Counted from the first letter of the stretch, positions 34,495-42,363 are shown. The stretch is 64,000 nucleotides of DNA from Mesorhizobium sp. J428 (GCF_024699925.1 NZ_JAJOMX010000001.1:4874001-4938000), one strand, 5' to 3'. The notes: generated by a model from the letters alone, not told the origin. Program-made: numbers and translations.

Positions 34495-36444
34495 ATGCCG
34501 TTGCAGGGCTATAGCAAAGGCCTGGAAGAGATCGGGCGCCTGGCGCCGGCCGAAGGAGATATTCTCCAGAAGAATGGCGGGACGTGGGCCGCTCGCTCCC
34601 CTACGGCGCTGCCAGTGTCGGATGCGGCCGAAGCGGAAATGCGGCGGCTGGAGGGCACGAGGGCCGTCGACGTGCCGTTCTATGCCGACGGGAAGCTCGT
34701 GCTCGAGACGGACACGGTCGGCGCGACGCACTTCATCGATCCGGTGACGGGCCACCGCTCGATGCGCAACCTCGTGCTCGACGGAGGCCGTGGCCCGGCA
34801 CAGAACGGCATTCTGCCCGTCGCCTTCGACCGAACCGGCAACGTCATCTCCGGCTATTCGGACGGCGACTACATCCAGTTCCACCCGGAGCGCTTCGCGG
34901 GCGTCGTCGTCCAGGGCGACCACAACAAGATCTCGCAGCTGTGGTGGATCGAAGACAACCCCAATCGCGGGGCGCAGATCAAGCGCCAGCTCACCTATTC
35001 GCAGCACGGAGTGACGGGCTATCGGTGGGTCAAGTATCCGGACATGGCTGCCGGCGAGCCCGGCATCGTAATTGCCGAGTTCAACGATCATGACCTGATC
35101 CGCGACCGGTTCAAGAGCCGCCGTGTGCATGTGCACCCGAGCGCGCCGACGGAAGTGCCAACCAAGATCGTCATGGTCGTGGTCAACTCGCAGTCGAATG
35201 GCGTCGGTGCGGGTCCGACCAATGCCGCGTTCCCCGGCATCGGGAACAACGCACAGACCACGCGCAAGTCGATGCCGCTGCGCCGGCTCGTCCACTCGGG
35301 GACCGGAGCGCAGCTCTACAACAAACTGCTGATGTTCAACGGTGGCGTTATCCCGCATCAGGGCGGCGCCACCGGCCCCATCGCCGCGCTCGACGCTGCA
35401 CAGATCGCCAGTCTTCAGCCGCTGGTCGAGGGCACGAATGCGGTCGCGTCGAACCGCGAGACGTTCCTCGGTGCGCTGGCGCATCACCTCAACGGTCCGA
35501 ACGGCTACGACGGTTCAGCCTACATCATCGCCGCGACGCTCGGGGTCGGAGGAACGGGGTGGAAGGATCTGTTCTACGATGTTGACGATGTCGGAGCGGA
35601 GAGGCAGCAGGCATACCTCAACTGCCTGATCGCCATCGAGCGGGCGCAGGTTCTCGCGACGAACGTCGGCCTGCCGCTGGAGGTGCACTTCGTCGTCGAC
35701 CAGGGCGAGAACGACATGGCGGCGGGCATCAGCACCTACCAGGACCTGATCGAGGAGTGGCTGCCGATCATGCAGGCCGATGTCGAGGCCATCACCTCGC
35801 AGGCCGTCACGCCGCAGCTGTTTCTGGCGCAGACCATGTGGGCGCGTGGCACGGAGAACAGGCCGGCAGACAGTTCGCTCGCACAGGTCAACGCGGCCAT
35901 CGCCAATGCCGACGTCCACATCCTGCCGCCCGCCTACTTCGCGGATTACAACGGCGATACCGCGCACTATCCGGGCTGCGAGCACCAGTGGCGCGGCGCG
36001 CTCTACGGCGAGGTAATGGCCGACTGGCTGATCCGGGGCGAAAATTCGGCGCTCTACGCCACGGCCGCCACCTATTCCGGGGCGACCATGCAGGCGACAT
36101 TCACGCATCCGCTTCAGCGGGACAACGATACGATCGTGCCGCCCACGGCAGGGGGTATCTCGCACGACAACTCGGCCGGAACGACTGTCTCGCTCTCGGC
36201 CGTGCGTCTGAACCAGGCCGATCCGACCAAGCTCGATCTCGCCTTCGGGGCTTCCGTTCCGGGTGGCGCCGCGGAGACGTTCCGTGTCGGTCATGGCGCC
36301 CAGGTATCGACGAGCGCGCTTGGCTTCGATGTCGGACTCCGCTCCGTCTGGCGACGATCGGACTGGGAGCGCTACTCGATGCTCGACGGTCGGCCTCTCT
36401 ACATCTTCGCCAATCTCCAGGAAATCGTCGCGACAGCGGCGTGA
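34495..36444 (+). CDS. Second tail protein with SGNH/SASA-type esterase domain
   Basis: 649 residues from ATG 34495 behind AGAGGA. N-terminal LQGYSKGLEEIGRLAPAEGD and GGTWAARSPTAL resemble fibre attachment segments. Catalytic blocks: VVNSQSNGVGAGPTN (~residue 231, Ser), VVDQGENDMAAGIS (~401), and a His in GCEHQWRGALYGEVMADWL (~496). It follows the gene at 31962-34460 by 34 bp and has the same fold type with little overall identity. Probably a second carbohydrate esterase in the tail. Confidence 0.7.
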   Translation: MPLQGYSKGLEEIGRLAPAEGDILQKNGGTWAARSPTALPVSDAAEAEMRRLEGTRAVDVPFYADGKLVLETDTVGATHFIDPVTGHRSMRNLVLDGGRGPAQNGILPVAFDRTGNVISGYSDGDYIQFHPERFAGVVVQGDHNKISQLWWIEDNPNRGAQIKRQLTYSQHGVTGYRWVKYPDMAAGEPGIVIAEFNDHDLIRDRFKSRRVHVHPSAPTEVPTKIVMVVVNSQSNGVGAGPTNAAFPGIGNNAQTTRKSMPLRRLVHSGTGAQLYNKLLMFNGGVIPHQGGATGPIAALDAAQIASLQPLVEGTNAVASNRETFLGALAHHLNGPNGYDGSAYIIAATLGVGGTGWKDLFYDVDDVGAERQQAYLNCLIAIERAQVLATNVGLPLEVHFVVDQGENDMAAGISTYQDLIEEWLPIMQADVEAITSQAVTPQLFLAQTMWARGTENRPADSSLAQVNAAIANADVHILPPAYFADYNGDTAHYPGCEHQWRGALYGEVMADWLIRGENSALYATAATYSGATMQATFTHPLQRDNDTIVPPTAGGISHDNSAGTTVSLSAVRLNQADPTKLDLAFGASVPGGAAETFRVGHGAQVSTSALGFDVGLRSVWRRSDWERYSMLDGRPLYIFANLQEIVATAA

Positions 36445-36460
36445 CAGAAAGGACAGTTCC

Positions 36461-37276
36461 GTGACCGGCTCGATCCCGAAAATCCCCTTCGCCCTTCCCA
36501 ATATTGCCGCGCGCCCGACGTTCTCGATCCCGGACGCGGAAAAGCGGATACTCGATTTCGAGGACATCGAACTGTGGCTCCAGCCCGACCTCGGCAATGT
36601 GAGGGCCCAGGCCAGCAACTATCTGTCAATCACGGGGCGCAAGGGGTGGCTGGCGCAGAGCAACGACGCCAAGATCGTCCTCGGGACCGGCATGGAAGAC
36701 ATAATCCCGACGATCAACTTCACCTCGGGAAACACGACTGCAGGCAAGAACCCGTTGCACGTGCCCGGTTTCGTCATCGATGGCAGTTACTTCGTTGCGG
36801 TGCTGTTGCGCTTCGCCGCCGGAACCACGTTTGATTCGACCACCTATCGCATCATATCGGGGGGCATCTCCGGCGGGACCGACGTCGAGTTCTATTGCCA
36901 GAACGACCGTCTCTCGCTTCGGCATGGGTCTGGTCAGTCCCAAACGCTGGCGCAGAGCTTTGCCGCCGACACGAGCTATCTGATCTGGGGTTCCTATGAC
37001 GCCGGGACCAACCAGGCCGCCGTTGGAATCAATTCGCCGACCGCGCTCGTGTGGTCAACCGATAATCTGACCGGCGCGGCGGGCAGTGGCCGCGAGATCG
37101 TCATAGGCGGACAGTTCAACGCTGGACGAACGCAGGGCGAGCAGCTGTTCAATGGACAGATGCGCGGCTTCTGGGCCGGTCGCACCGCCTGGGTGGAGCC
37201 CGAATTCGATGTCATCCGCGCAGCCTTCCTCGGGGAAATCGCTTCGCTTTATCCGGACGACATCACGCTGACCTGA
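36461..37276 (+). CDS. Tail protein with LamG/concanavalin-like lectin domain
   Basis: 271 residues from GTG 36461, AAAGGA upstream. After a Pro-rich N-terminus, IELWLQPDLGNVRAQASNYL starts a jelly-roll-like domain with FVAVLLRFAAGTTFDSTTYR, IWGSYDAGTNQAAVGINSP and LFNGQMRGFWAGRTAWVEPE, the usual closing motif of phage LamG-type domains. It probably binds a surface glycan together with the two esterase proteins upstream. Confidence 0.65.
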   Translation: MTGSIPKIPFALPNIAARPTFSIPDAEKRILDFEDIELWLQPDLGNVRAQASNYLSITGRKGWLAQSNDAKIVLGTGMEDIIPTINFTSGNTTAGKNPLHVPGFVIDGSYFVAVLLRFAAGTTFDSTTYRIISGGISGGTDVEFYCQNDRLSLRHGSGQSQTLAQSFAADTSYLIWGSYDAGTNQAAVGINSPTALVWSTDNLTGAAGSGREIVIGGQFNAGRTQGEQLFNGQMRGFWAGRTAWVEPEFDVIRAAFLGEIASLYPDDITLT

Positions 37277-37359
37277 TCGCGGCACTCGCGCGACTGGCGC
37301 GGGCCCCGATCCCTCACAATCGACTGAAGCACTCCGCCGGCGGCGGAAAGGAGAGACCT

Positions 37360-37560
37360 ATGGACCGTATTTCAGCTAGTCCTTTGGGGAAAGAAAGCCG
37401 CTCGCAGCCGTCTCAGTGCGTGTCTCATTCAGGCAGCGGTGAAGAGAATGACCTGTTTCGCGTGCTGCGCGACTTAGAAACCCGGCTATCGCGTCTAGAA
37501 CGAGACGTTCAGCGTCTGAAATCCTCGGGTCAGGATCATCGCATGGCACGAGTAGGTTGA
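37360..37560 (+). CDS. Small coiled-coil hypothetical protein (overlaps an antisense gene)
   Basis: 66 residues behind AAAGGAGAG. Residues ~30-55 (LFRVLRDLETRLSRLERDVQ) form a predicted coiled coil. It overlaps the minus-strand frame 37376-37708 almost entirely; both have good ribosome sites, so at least one may be spurious. Confidence 0.4.
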   Translation: MDRISASPLGKESRSQPSQCVSHSGSGEENDLFRVLRDLETRLSRLERDVQRLKSSGQDHRMARVG

Positions 37561-37708
37561 TAAGGATTTCGGGGCCGCGATCCTCATCTTTCCAGTTCGA
37601 AAATGTCAGGTTGACGTTCGCATAGACAGAAAATCTGCCATCAGCATCACGTCCTGTCTCGAGCCCATTCATAGAGACCGCCGTCAGGCGCCGTCCTTCG
37701 TAGTCCAT
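37376..37708 (-). CDS. Hypothetical protein on the minus strand inside the late region
   Basis: 110 residues from ATG 37708, behind GGGAGGG on the minus strand. MDYEGRRLTAVSMNGLETGR, VYANVNLTFSNWKDEDRGPE and ISDAERLVLDAIAGFLSRAA look like a folded alpha/beta protein. It reads against the late genes, between the lectin-like gene and the endolysin, so may be a moron with its own promoter. Function unknown. Confidence 0.55.
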   Translation of the reverse strand: MDYEGRRLTAVSMNGLETGRDADGRFSVYANVNLTFSNWKDEDRGPEILINLLVPCDDPDPRISDAERLVLDAIAGFLSRAARETGHSLHRCLNETRTETAASGFLSPKD

Positions 37709-37818
37709 CACCAAGCCCTCCCATTGCCCCGCCGCAATCAAAGCACCGAGCGGGCGCGAAGTCGAATCCGCCGAACCTGACCCCAAGCAATCCGCCTCAT
37801 CGACGGAAAGGAGAACCC

Positions 37819-38604
37819 ATGGACCGCAATTTTGAGCGGGCGCTCAAGCTCGTCCTTAAGCACGAAGGTGGCTGGAGTGATCATCCGGCCGATCCGGGCG
37901 GCGCGACCAACAAAGGCGTCACGCTCGCGACGTTCCGCCGATACGTGAAGGCCGACGCCACGAAGGCGGATCTTCGCGCGATCACCGACGAACAGGTGGC
38001 GACGGTCTACTATCGGCACTACTGGGCCGCCGTGATGGCGCACGAGCTGCCGGCCGGCCTCGACTATGCCGTGTTCGATTTCGCGGTCAATTCCGGGCCG
38101 AGCCGGGCGGCGAAGTATCTGCAGGCCTTTGTCGGCACGAAGCAGGACGGCCGCGTTGGACCGGAGACGCTGAAGGCGGTGGCAAAACACGACGCCAGCA
38201 CGCTGATCGACGCGCTCTGCGACAAGCGCATGGCTTTCCTGAAGGGATTGAAAACATGGCCGACCTTCAAGAAAGGCTGGACTTCCCGCGTCGCCGATGT
38301 GCGGGCACAGGCGCTGGCATGGGTTGGCCGGCCTGCGGACGTCCAGAAGGTGGAGGTCGAGGTCGAGAAGCCCGTCGTTCCCGAGAAGGTCGACAAAGAG
38401 GTCAAGCAGAAGACCAACTGGCTGACCTATATCTTCGGCGCGGGCGGCATCGGGTCCGGCGCGATCGCCTTCCTGCGCGATGCGGATTGGCAGACGATCG
38501 CGGCGCTGATGGCGGGCGGCGTCGTGGCAGGCGCCCTGTCGCTCGCGGCCGGCATCTGGATCGTGCGCCGCATCAAGGCGATCAAGGCAGAGATCGCGGC
38601 GTGA
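37819..38604 (+). CDS. GH108 endolysin (N-acetylmuramidase) with C-terminal membrane segments
   Basis: 261 residues, AAGGAG upstream. LVLKHEGGWSDHPADPGGAT carries the catalytic Glu (residue 16) and EGGW motif of GH108; KGVTLATFRRYVKADA and YAVFDFAVNSGPSRAAKYLQ are family motifs, with the peptidoglycan-binding-3-like part to ~170. After a charged linker (VEVEVEKPVVPEKVDKEVKQ) lie two hydrophobic stretches (~205-250). It degrades the host wall at lysis; the membrane tail suggests anchoring or pinholin-like help. Confidence 0.9.
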   Translation: MDRNFERALKLVLKHEGGWSDHPADPGGATNKGVTLATFRRYVKADATKADLRAITDEQVATVYYRHYWAAVMAHELPAGLDYAVFDFAVNSGPSRAAKYLQAFVGTKQDGRVGPETLKAVAKHDASTLIDALCDKRMAFLKGLKTWPTFKKGWTSRVADVRAQALAWVGRPADVQKVEVEVEKPVVPEKVDKEVKQKTNWLTYIFGAGGIGSGAIAFLRDADWQTIAALMAGGVVAGALSLAAGIWIVRRIKAIKAEIAA

Positions 38605-38795
38605 CTGGACGTCGTTGCGTGGCCTGTCGAGGCGAGCGCTGGGTTGATGACCAGAACTGGTCCGCTGATGATCCTGAACTCTACTTCAGGATCGGCGACG
38701 AGATCCGAAGGCCTGGAGCCGGCCGGATACCCTGCGGCCGCTGCAATTTCGCCGGCTGGAACGTGCCAGACGGCAAGCCTGTGAAGGTGGAATGA
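38601..38795 (+). CDS. Small putative zinc-binding protein
   Basis: 64 residues from GTG 38601 (GTGA overlap with endolysin stop). Two CxxC pairs, RRCVACRGER and IPCGRCNFAG, could hold a zinc ion. It sits inside the lysis cassette and overlaps the spanin gene start by 4 bp. Role unknown. Confidence 0.55.
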   Translation: MTGRRCVACRGERWVDDQNWSADDPELYFRIGDEIRRPGAGRIPCGRCNFAGWNVPDGKPVKVE

Positions 38796-39049
38796 TGCTC
38801 GCACTCCTCCCTACCTGGCTGCGGCTCAGTGCCGTGGCCCTGCTCGGCGGCATGATCGCCGCCGGGCCTGTCTATCTCTACGGCCACTCCAAGGGGCGCG
38901 AGGCGGAGCGCGTGGCCGTGCTGAAGCGATCCGTCGACCTCCTGCGCGAAAGGAACGCGACCGATGAAGCAATCAACGGCATGGACGATGCTGGCCTGTG
39001 TGCCGCTCTTGGCGGTGTCTGGGTGCCAGACGAGCGGCGGTGCGAGTGA
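38792..39049 (+). CDS. Rz-like inner-membrane spanin
   Basis: 85 residues: an N-terminal transmembrane helix (LSAVALLGGMIAAGPVYLYG) followed by a helical periplasmic part (GREAERVAVLKRSVDLLRER). The outer-membrane partner gene is embedded in the +1-shifted frame of its 3' part, which is the classic Rz/Rz1 layout. Together they fuse inner and outer membrane at lysis. Confidence 0.78.
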   Translation: MMLALLPTWLRLSAVALLGGMIAAGPVYLYGHSKGREAERVAVLKRSVDLLRERNATDEAINGMDDAGLCAALGGVWVPDERRCE

Positions 39050-39179
39050 ATGCGACGGATGGCGCAAGCTGACGCCGGCCGCGGCGACGCGCGACTTCAT
39101 CATCCGGCAGGATCGGCCCTTCGCCGAACAGGTCGCCGGACACAACCGGTTCGGCGCGCAGCGCAAGTGCTGGCAGTAG
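38964..39179 (+). CDS. Rz1-like outer-membrane lipoprotein spanin
   Basis: 71 residues, starting inside the Rz-like gene in another frame and running 130 bp past its stop. Lipobox LLAVSGC (Cys 21) after a hydrophobic signal. The mature chain is about 50 residues. No RBS is expected to be optimal because the start lies within a gene; GAACGCGACCG precedes it. Confidence 0.75.
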   Translation: MKQSTAWTMLACVPLLAVSGCQTSGGASECDGWRKLTPAAATRDFIIRQDRPFAEQVAGHNRFGAQRKCWQ

Positions 39180-39196
39180 GGCGGGAGACGGGCGAC

Positions 39197-39598
39197 GTGC
39201 CGGCATCATTGAATGACATCTATCGCGCGCTCGGCGAGCTCACCGCGACCATCAAGGCGGTGAACGACAAGGTGGACCGCATTTCGGGCGAGATGACCGC
39301 CTCGGAAGCCAACGCCAACGCCAGCCGCGCCAATGTGCACCGTCGCCTGGACGAGGCCGCAACCCGCACTGCCAATCTCGAGACGGACATGGCCGGGGTG
39401 AAGACCGACATGGCCGGCGTAAAGAAGGTGGTGACGGACATCCAGGCCGTTACCGACGACGTCGTCGCCATGCGCCAGAAGGCGGCCGGCGCCGGCACGC
39501 TCGGCCACTGGCTGATCAAGATCGGTATCGGCGTGGTCGCCTTCGCCGGCTGGCTCGTCAGCCTCTACACATGGATCACCGGCCGGCCGCCGCCCTGA
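39197..39598 (+). CDS. DUF1515-type protein: coiled coil plus C-terminal membrane helix
   Basis: 133 residues from GTG 39197. SLNDIYRALGELTATIKAVN, NVHRRLDEAATRTANLETDM and the twin MAGVKTDMAGVKK repeat form a long coiled coil; WLIKIGIGVVAFAGWLVSLY is a membrane helix near the C-terminus, ending TGRPPP. Such proteins follow lysis genes in rhizobial prophages; a holin or lysis-control role is possible but not shown. Confidence 0.7.
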   Translation: MPASLNDIYRALGELTATIKAVNDKVDRISGEMTASEANANASRANVHRRLDEAATRTANLETDMAGVKTDMAGVKKVVTDIQAVTDDVVAMRQKAAGAGTLGHWLIKIGIGVVAFAGWLVSLYTWITGRPPP

Positions 39599-39633
39599 CC
39601 CATCGCGGCGCTGTTAGCCCCACGCCGCCTGTT

Positions 39634-39667
39634 GCCCCGCTCCGGTTCGCCCGGGGCGGGGCTTTTT
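39634..39667 (+). terminator. Rho-independent terminator ending the late operon
   Basis: GCCCCGCTCCGG-TTCG-CCCGGGGCGGGGC with a UUCG-type loop, followed by TTTTT. A strong terminator just after the last rightward late gene. Confidence 0.85.
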
Positions 39668-39668
39668 G

Positions 39669-39941
39669 CTATTTGGCCAGCGTCGACCTTATGTCGGCTA
39701 GGCGCTCCATGGCCGCGTCGCAGGCGGCAAAATCTCGCATTGCGGTCTCGCAAGGGCTGCCGTCCTCGCAAAAAGGATCGTCCTTTGCGAAAAGCGCCGC
39801 CTCGACAGACAGTTCCTCAATCAAGCGTGCACATTGGGCGGTCGCTCGCATGGCCTCGGCCATGCTTTGGAACAGATTCCGCCTTGCAAACAGAAAGTCT
39901 GCTACAGCAATTTCGCGTCTGACGGGATCGATGTTGCTCAT
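39669..39941 (-). CDS. Hypothetical prophage protein
   Basis: 90 residues from ATG 39941 (MSNIDPVRREIAVADFLFAR). All-helical: SMAEAMRATAQCARLIEELS and MRDFAACDAAMERLADIRST. The upstream extension lacks an RBS; a TATATT box lies just before the chosen start. Divergent from the DUF982 gene and convergent with the late operon. Function unknown. Confidence 0.55.
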   Translation of the reverse strand: MSNIDPVRREIAVADFLFARRNLFQSMAEAMRATAQCARLIEELSVEAALFAKDDPFCEDGSPCETAMRDFAACDAAMERLADIRSTLAK

Positions 39942-40040
39942 AGCGTGCAATATAGTCGCAGCGGTGACTTCCGTCCATCCTCGAAGGCGGAACCAGGCAG
40001 CGCTTTTGCCCGTTGAGTCGCCGCAGTTCGAGTGCGTGCC

Positions 40041-40304
40041 ATGAGTGATCCCGATCGCCGCTTTGCGGAGACAGTCCCGGTGTGGACCGGTGGGCATATC
40101 CGCATGATCGGGTCGGCCCGCGAGGCGGCGGAAACGCTGCTGTATCGCTGGCCCGATGGTCCAGAGACCCGAAAGCGCCGCGCGGCGCGTGAGGCGGCGT
40201 TGAAGGCGCTGGAGGGGAGGGCGACCGCCGAGGTGGCACGGAAGGCGCTGATCGCCGCCGCCAAAGAGGACAGGATCTACATGGCCGGCGTGAGGGCCAA
40301 ATAG
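40041..40304 (+). CDS. DUF982 domain-containing protein
   Basis: 87 residues. FAETVPVWTGGHIRMIGSAR, then EAAETLLYRWPDG and an Ala-rich helical end match DUF982, a small family abundant in Rhizobiales genomes and prophages, with unknown function. ATG 40041 is preferred (GTG 40032 also in frame). Lone rightward gene beyond the late terminator. Confidence 0.7.
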   Translation: MSDPDRRFAETVPVWTGGHIRMIGSAREAAETLLYRWPDGPETRKRRAAREAALKALEGRATAEVARKALIAAAKEDRIYMAGVRAK

Positions 40305-40342
40305 ACCCGGCCCGCCCGGCAGTGCCAGACGGGCCGTATGCT

Positions 40343-40549
40343 CTATGCCATTTCAAGCCGCGATTGGTCAGGGTCGTGCTGATGCATGATCTTCTTGACT
40401 ATCGCTTCTCGCCGGGCGGCCGTGACCGCAGCGGCGCTGTTGCATTCCTCGATCGCCATCTCGATCAGATAGATGAGAAAGCGCCGATCATCGTATAATG
40501 CTTGTGCGAGTGCCTTTTCGAGAAAGGCCTTTGTCGTCTCTTGACGCAT
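40343..40549 (-). CDS. Small hypothetical protein (LIEMA family member A)
   Basis: 68 residues, start behind GGAGGGG. Contains DRRFLIYLIEMAIEECNSAA. The divergent gene at 40623-40796 has a matching core (FPMLAYLIEMAVVEAQDM), so the two are probably paralogues of about 60 residues. Function unknown. Confidence 0.6.
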   Translation of the reverse strand: MRQETTKAFLEKALAQALYDDRRFLIYLIEMAIEECNSAAAVTAARREAIVKKIMHQHDPDQSRLEMA

Positions 40550-40588
40550 TTACCCCTCCGCTACTTTACGCCCCAATGAAAAATACTA

Positions 40589-40601
40589 TACCTTCACGGT
40601 A
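40589..40601. promoter_or_regulatory. Inverted repeat between the divergent paralogues
   Basis: TACC-TTCAC-GGTA in the 73-bp AT-richer gap between the two small divergent genes. Position suits a shared operator; short, so weak. Confidence 0.3.
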
Positions 40602-40622
40602 GAGTTGAGAAGGTGGGTGCGG

Positions 40623-40796
40623 ATGTCGCTGTCGCAATCACAGCTTGAAACGCTTCGGAAGCTGCGGACAGACCTCCAGCGCCTGCATGACATCGCCAGG
40701 CAAGAGCAGTTTCCGATGCTTGCCTACCTCATCGAAATGGCTGTGGTCGAAGCTCAGGACATGGAGGCGCGGGAGCCTCAGTCCCGCCGACACTAG
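40623..40796 (+). CDS. Small hypothetical protein (LIEMA family member B)
   Basis: 57 residues from ATG 40623 with AAGGTGGG upstream (the longer frame from TTG 40605 is less likely). LETLRKLRTDLQRLHDIARQ then FPMLAYLIEMAVVEAQDM. Divergent paralogue of 40343-40549. Its end overlaps the end of the convergent gene 40793-40966 by 4 bp. Confidence 0.55.
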   Translation: MSLSQSQLETLRKLRTDLQRLHDIARQEQFPMLAYLIEMAVVEAQDMEAREPQSRRH

Positions 40797-40966
40797 TTTC
40801 CGCCGTCGCTCCGGTGTTCAAAACAAAACCATCTCGGCTCGTCTCGCTGATTGCGTGCGAAGCCGAAGCTGCCCCATTTCCTGCATCCGGGATGCTCGCA
40901 GATGTGCTCATAGACGCCCGGCGGCGTCGGGACAGGGAGCTGGGCGGGCTGTGGCGCCTCGGTCAT
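40793..40966 (-). CDS. Small zinc-finger-like hypothetical protein
   Basis: 57 residues, not reported as a long frame because of its size. Start overlaps the stop of the upstream gene (ATGA at 40963-40966). YEHICEHPGCRKWGSFGFAR and RWFCFEHR provide two Cys/His pairs (CEHPGC, CFEH), a likely zinc site. The proline-rich N-terminus is PAQLPVPTPPG. Second gene of an SOS-boxed pair. Confidence 0.65.
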   Translation of the reverse strand: MTEAPQPAQLPVPTPPGVYEHICEHPGCRKWGSFGFARNQRDEPRWFCFEHRSDGGN

Positions 40967-41391
40967 GGCGTCTTTCCGGCGCGGCGCAGCAGCTCGGCTC
41001 TTATCAGATCGTGTCGCAAAGCATAGAGCGCTTCGTCGAAGTCGAAGTCGTCCGCAAGCTCTGCCGGTGACACGCCGGGCCGGCGATCTTGGACGAAATC
41101 GGCGCCAAATCGCGCGATCTGCTGATCGGCCTTCCTGATCTTCTCCAGCGTTGCCTTGTCACGCGGCACGATCCGCACGTCGTCGATCACCATGCCGCAG
41201 TCGGTCAGCAGGTAGCCTTCCGCGTCGTCAGGCCGAGCGATCGCCCACAAGGTCCGCGCCTGTTCGCGGGCGCCCTCAAGATCGCGCGCCTGCAGGCAAA
41301 CGGGATGTTCCCGGCTCGCGGCCTCGGCCCAAGGATCGACCGGGATGCGCCACATGACCCAGTATCGAGACCCTCTATCGGTATAGAGCAT
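40963..41391 (-). CDS. Hypothetical protein, first gene behind a LexA box
   Basis: 142 residues from ATG 41391, behind AAAGGGAGAA. MLYTDRGSRYWVMWRIPVDP, LTDCGMVIDDVRIVPRDKAT, and an acidic C-terminal helix region (ELADDFDFDEALYALRHDLI). No family recognised. A LexA box at 41416-41430 lies 25 bp upstream, so induction by DNA damage is likely. Confidence 0.6.
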   Translation of the reverse strand: MLYTDRGSRYWVMWRIPVDPWAEAASREHPVCLQARDLEGAREQARTLWAIARPDDAEGYLLTDCGMVIDDVRIVPRDKATLEKIRKADQQIARFGADFVQDRRPGVSPAELADDFDFDEALYALRHDLIRAELLRRAGKTP

Positions 41392-41415
41392 GGTCGTTCT
41401 CCCTTTCGCCACAGT

Positions 41416-41430
41416 GAACGAAATGAGAAC
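41416..41430 (-). promoter_or_regulatory. LexA (SOS) box 1
   Basis: On the minus strand GTTC-TCATTTC-GTTC, an exact match to the alphaproteobacterial LexA site GTTC-N7-GTTC, 25 bp before the start of the leftward gene at 41391. Confidence 0.75.
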
Positions 41431-41437
41431 AAAAGAG

Positions 41438-41653
41438 TCAAGGCCTACGGCGCGCGGCCTCGATCGCGAGGCGGATGTCCCGCTCCGTCTGGTCGTTGCA
41501 GGCTTGCGAGAGCACCCAGTTGTCGGCGATGTCGACCACGGCCGCGGCGATCTCCTGCGGCGAATAGCCCGCATCCTTCATGCCGTTCATCAAGGCGGTC
41601 AGGCGAGCCTCCATCTGCTCCTGCACCTTGATGAACCGGCCGGCGTCGATCAT
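41438..41653 (-). CDS. Hypothetical helical protein coupled to the SRAP gene
   Basis: 71 residues, starting in an ATGA overlap with the SRAP stop. MIDAGRFIKVQEQMEARLTA, then YSPQEIAAAVVDIADNWVLS; all-helical. Co-expressed with the SRAP protein behind LexA box 2. Function unknown. Confidence 0.6.
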   Translation of the reverse strand: MIDAGRFIKVQEQMEARLTALMNGMKDAGYSPQEIAAAVVDIADNWVLSQACNDQTERDIRLAIEAARRRP

Positions 41654-42363
41654 GCGGCCAGCCGGACGAGCCGATCGTCGGGGAGGGGACGTTGCAACGT
41701 CTTTGCGTCCGGCCACGGCGCGGTCAGCCAGGTCTCGACCTCGGCCTGTGTGGTGAGGATGACGGGCATGGCCTTCTGATGCACTGGCGCGACGATGCCG
41801 TTCGGGTCCGTCGTCAGGAAGCCGAACAGGTCGTTCGTGGTCAGGCCCTCGCGGACCTTGCGCACGCTCTCCCATCCGGCGACCCAGATGCCGGCGAAGA
41901 AGGCGAGCGGCTGGGTGGCGTCGATCGCAAACCAGGCATTCGGCGTGCGGCCACCCTCGACCTTGCTGGCCGGGTCCGGCTCGGCAAACCTGGTGAACGG
42001 CACGACACAGCGGTTCTCGACGCCAAGCCATCGGGTCCAATGCTTCGATGACGTGTTGCGGATGTTGGTCGTGCCGCCGTCCGGCTCCATCTTGAGCAGC
42101 TCGGCGAAGTCGACCGGCTTGCCCTTCTCCTCCAACTTGCGCGCCCGCTTCTTCGTCGCTTCCATCAAGGCGAACTGCGACGACGGCATGCCCCAGCGCA
42201 CCCGTGCCAGCTCCCGGCCGGTCGGCGTGTTGCGCACGATCGGCGCCAGATAGTCGGGGTAGACGTCGAGCGATTCCTCCAGGTTGCCGGAGATGTCACG
42301 CAGCGCTCGCGTGAAATCGAGCATCGCCTGCTGGTTCGTGGTGACGTTGTAGAGGTTGCACAT
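41650..42363 (-). CDS. SOS response-associated peptidase family protein (SRAP, YedK/HMCES-like)
   Basis: 237 residues. It begins MCNLYN, giving the catalytic Cys2 that crosslinks to abasic sites in single-stranded DNA. LARVRWGMP, the RCVVPFTRFAEPD segment with the conserved Glu, FAGIWV and HQKAMPVIL (conserved His) follow the family order. SRAP proteins shield abasic sites as a DNA-protein crosslink. A LexA box 66 bp upstream supports damage induction. Its presence in the phage accessory region suggests protection of phage DNA; that is inference. Confidence 0.9.
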   Translation of the reverse strand: MCNLYNVTTNQQAMLDFTRALRDISGNLEESLDVYPDYLAPIVRNTPTGRELARVRWGMPSSQFALMEATKKRARKLEEKGKPVDFAELLKMEPDGGTTNIRNTSSKHWTRWLGVENRCVVPFTRFAEPDPASKVEGGRTPNAWFAIDATQPLAFFAGIWVAGWESVRKVREGLTTNDLFGFLTTDPNGIVAPVHQKAMPVILTTQAEVETWLTAPWPDAKTLQRPLPDDRLVRLAA

